Source: Oscillospiraceae bacterium (GTDB lineage Bacteria; Bacillota_A; Clostridia; Oscillospirales; Ruminococcaceae). Taken from it: a DNA stretch of 64,000 nt. The notes under the pieces were generated by a model. It saw only the letters and a list, made by a program, of their open reading frames with translations. It did no database searches and was not told the DNA's origin. Numbering within the stretch: the stretch's first letter is position 1; every line of letters starts with the position of its first letter. A program made the position numbers and the translations under genes. Shown one piece after another: positions 62,627-64,000 of the stretch. The stretch spans positions 1 through 64,000 of the forward strand of contig JAFWUX010000081.1 of NCBI GenBank assembly GCA_017523995.1. The letters run 5' to 3'.

Positions 62627-62952
62627 TCGGCAAAACAGTGACAGTGACGGTTGACCGCCCGCTCGGGAGCGCACATCCGGATTATCCGGAGATGATTTAT
62701 CCGCTTAATTACGGCTATATTGAGGGCATCATGGCGCCGGACGGCGAGGAACAGGATGCCTATATCCTCGGCGTTTCGCAGCCGGTGGAACGGTTCACCG
62801 GCAGGATCATCGCGATTGTCCGCCGCGCGGATGATGTCGAGGAAAAGTGGGTGGTCTGTCCGGAGGGACAGCATTTTACAAAGCAGGAGATTGCGGAGCT
62901 GATCCGCTTTCAGGAACAATATTTTCAGTCTGAAATTTTGATGGAGGTATAA
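62623..62952 (+). CDS. short inorganic pyrophosphatase-like protein
   Basis: 109 residues, well short of family I PPase (about 170-180). 'VTVTVDRPLGSAHP', 'YPLNYGYIEGIMAPDGEEQDAYILG' holds a DGEEQD version of the usual DxDPxD metal site, and 'EKWVVCPEG' is kept. Similar short proteins are common in Clostridia with uncertain activity. It is locked between hypF and hypC (four-base overlap and two-base gap), so it may clear the pyrophosphate released by HypF; this is inference. Confidence 0.8.
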   Translation: MIGKTVTVTVDRPLGSAHPDYPEMIYPLNYGYIEGIMAPDGEEQDAYILGVSQPVERFTGRIIAIVRRADDVEEKWVVCPEGQHFTKQEIAELIRFQEQYFQSEILMEV

Positions 62953-62954
62953 CT

Positions 62955-63164
62955 ATGTGTGTCGGATTATCTGCAAGAGTTGTGAGAGTGGAGGAAGGCA
63001 CCGCGCTGATCGACGCGAGCGGTGCACAGAGAGAGATCAGTGCAGGCGTGCTCGATGATCTCGAGCCGGGCGATTTCGTCATGGTGCATGCGGGCGTCGC
63101 GATTGCGAAGATCACGGAGGACGATGAAGCCGAGGCGGATGAAGTCATGGAGGACCTGCTGTGA
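62955..63164 (+). CDS. hypC: hydrogenase maturation chaperone HypC
   Basis: 69 residues. MCVGLSARV start with the essential Cys2 that binds the Fe(CN)2CO intermediate, then 'GVLDDLEPGDFVMVHAGVAIAKI' (the HypC barrel). An acidic tail ends the protein. Its stop overlaps hypD in GTGA. Works with HypD to carry the iron cofactor. Confidence 0.93.
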   Translation: MCVGLSARVVRVEEGTALIDASGAQREISAGVLDDLEPGDFVMVHAGVAIAKITEDDEAEADEVMEDLL

Positions 63165-64000
63165 ACGAGAGTGCAAAGCGCGCAAGAGATATCATCACCG
63201 GATACAGCGGCAGACCGCTCCGGATCATGGAGGTCTGCGGTACGCATACGCATGAGATTTTCCGGCTCGGACTGCGCAGACTGCTTCCGCCGCAGATCGA
63301 CCTGATCTCCGGACCGGGATGTCCGGTCTGCGTGACGGCGGTCGGCTTCATTGACGAGGCGATCTGGCTTGCGCTTGAAAAGGGATGTATCATCTGCACA
63401 TTCGGCGACCTGATCCGCGTCCCCGGCACAGAGATGAGCCTTGCCGGTGCGCGCGCAAAGGGCGCGGAGATTCGGCCGGTATATTCGCCGCTCGATGCCG
63501 TAGAGCTTGCAAAGGAGCATCCGGAGCGGCAGGTTGTGTTCCTTGCCGTCGGATTCGAGACAACAACGCCCTCTGCATGTCTTGCGGCGAAGCAGGCGAA
63601 AGAGGCGGGGCTCAGCAATTTCTCGCTGCTGACGGCGAATAAAACGATGCCGAATGCCTATCAGGCGCTTGTCGGCTCGGCGGATGCGTTTCTCTATCCG
63701 GGACATGTCAACGCGATCACCGGCAACGGAACCTGCATCAAACTCTGCGAGGAACAGGGCGTATCCGGCGTTGTTGCGGGATTCACCGCGAGTGAACTGC
63801 TGACGGCGCTTGCGGTGACGATCAAGCTGCTTGATGAGGGCAAGCCGTTCTTCCGCAACTGCTATCCGCGTGTGGTCAAGGACGAGGGGAATCCGGCGGC
63901 AATCCGCATGATGCAGGAGGTCATGGAGCCCTGCGACAGCGAATGGCGCGGGCTCGGGATGATTCCCGGCTCCGGCATGAAGCTGCGTGCAGAATATGCA
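63161..64000 (+). CDS. hypD: hydrogenase maturation protein HypD (partial)
   Basis: 280 codons visible, cut by the window edge (usual length about 350-370). GTG start overlapping the hypC stop. Visible motifs: 'MEVCGTHTHEIFR', 'ISGPGCPVCVT', 'FGDLIRVPG' and 'VGFETTTPS', all HypD signatures; Cys in CGTHTH binds the iron group with HypC, and GPGCPVC is conserved. The Fe-S cluster cysteines near the C-terminus lie outside the window. hypE, hypA and hypB, if present, should follow. Confidence 0.95.
   Translation, partial: MNESAKRARDIITGYSGRPLRIMEVCGTHTHEIFRLGLRRLLPPQIDLISGPGCPVCVTAVGFIDEAIWLALEKGCIICTFGDLIRVPGTEMSLAGARAKGAEIRPVYSPLDAVELAKEHPERQVVFLAVGFETTTPSACLAAKQAKEAGLSNFSLLTANKTMPNAYQALVGSADAFLYPGHVNAITGNGTCIKLCEEQGVSGVVAGFTASELLTALAVTIKLLDEGKPFFRNCYPRVVKDEGNPAAIRMMQEVMEPCDSEWRGLGMIPGSGMKLRAEYA

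Overview
The window looks like chromosomal DNA of a cellulolytic, low-oxygen Firmicute of the Ruminococcus type (Oscillospiraceae; a R. champanellensis or R. flavefaciens relative is the best guess). Three things support this. There is a family 48 glycoside hydrolase ending in a cellulosomal dockerin (6138-8666). The housekeeping gene order is typically clostridial: yicC-remA-gmk-rpoZ-priA-def-fmt-rsmB-rlmN-prpC-prkC-rsgA, yceD-rpmF, DUF512-der-plsY-gpsA and cdaA-cdaR. The promoters are clean sigma-A type with 17-base spacers. I saw no rRNA, tRNA, CRISPR array, insertion sequence or prophage gene.

Layout. 1-722 is gene-free: a possible structured RNA at the left edge, short repeats and terminators. 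723-5420 (minus) is a Gld-like ABC export operon: ATPase, permease, GldG-like protein and DUF4340 protein. 6138-8666 is the single-gene GH48 cellulase unit. 8840-24001 is one long plus-strand run for nucleotide, translation and ribosome functions, ending in PP2C phosphatase, PASTA kinase and RsgA. 24002-24667 is repeat-rich. 24668-26032 (minus) is a cysteine desulfurase-like gene with a DUF3343 partner. 26468-29309 holds two membrane-anchored surface proteins. gap is divergent at 29527-30564. 30800-35270 carries an unknown protein, a prepilin-like protein, a gene-free stretch with several terminators and a candidate small RNA, a patatin phospholipase (minus) and a D,D-carboxypeptidase. 35622-46644 holds pgi, yceD-rpmF, the DUF512/der/plsY/gpsA group and rplM-rpsI. 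46848-49288 (minus) is cdaA-cdaR.

The most unusual region is 49607-64000. It starts with a TM1266-type hydrogenase-linked regulator, then a leader containing an intrinsic terminator. A probable operon follows with two NifH-like ATPases, two NifD-like and two NifK-like proteins: H1-D1-(DUF554)-K1-H2-(SAM methyltransferase)-(small protein)-D2-(small protein)-K2. It continues into a CdiI-like immunity protein, a GNAT acetyltransferase, hypF, a short pyrophosphatase-like gene, hypC and hypD (cut by the window edge). The H proteins keep the P-loop and both Fe-S cysteines of NifH. The D/K proteins are short and diverged, and one K paralogue has lost cysteines that the other keeps. No nifB, bch or cfb genes are present. 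I read this as an undescribed nitrogenase-superfamily reductase, possibly with one D/K pair as catalyst and the other as scaffold, coupled genetically to Hyp metallocofactor maturation. The substrate cannot be told from sequence alone.

A family of short hairpin-rich intergenic repeats (651-717, 24271-24351, 24588-24668, 38759-38826, 40857-40927, 44111-44344, 52921-53006) is scattered across the window in both orientations, often right after stop codons.
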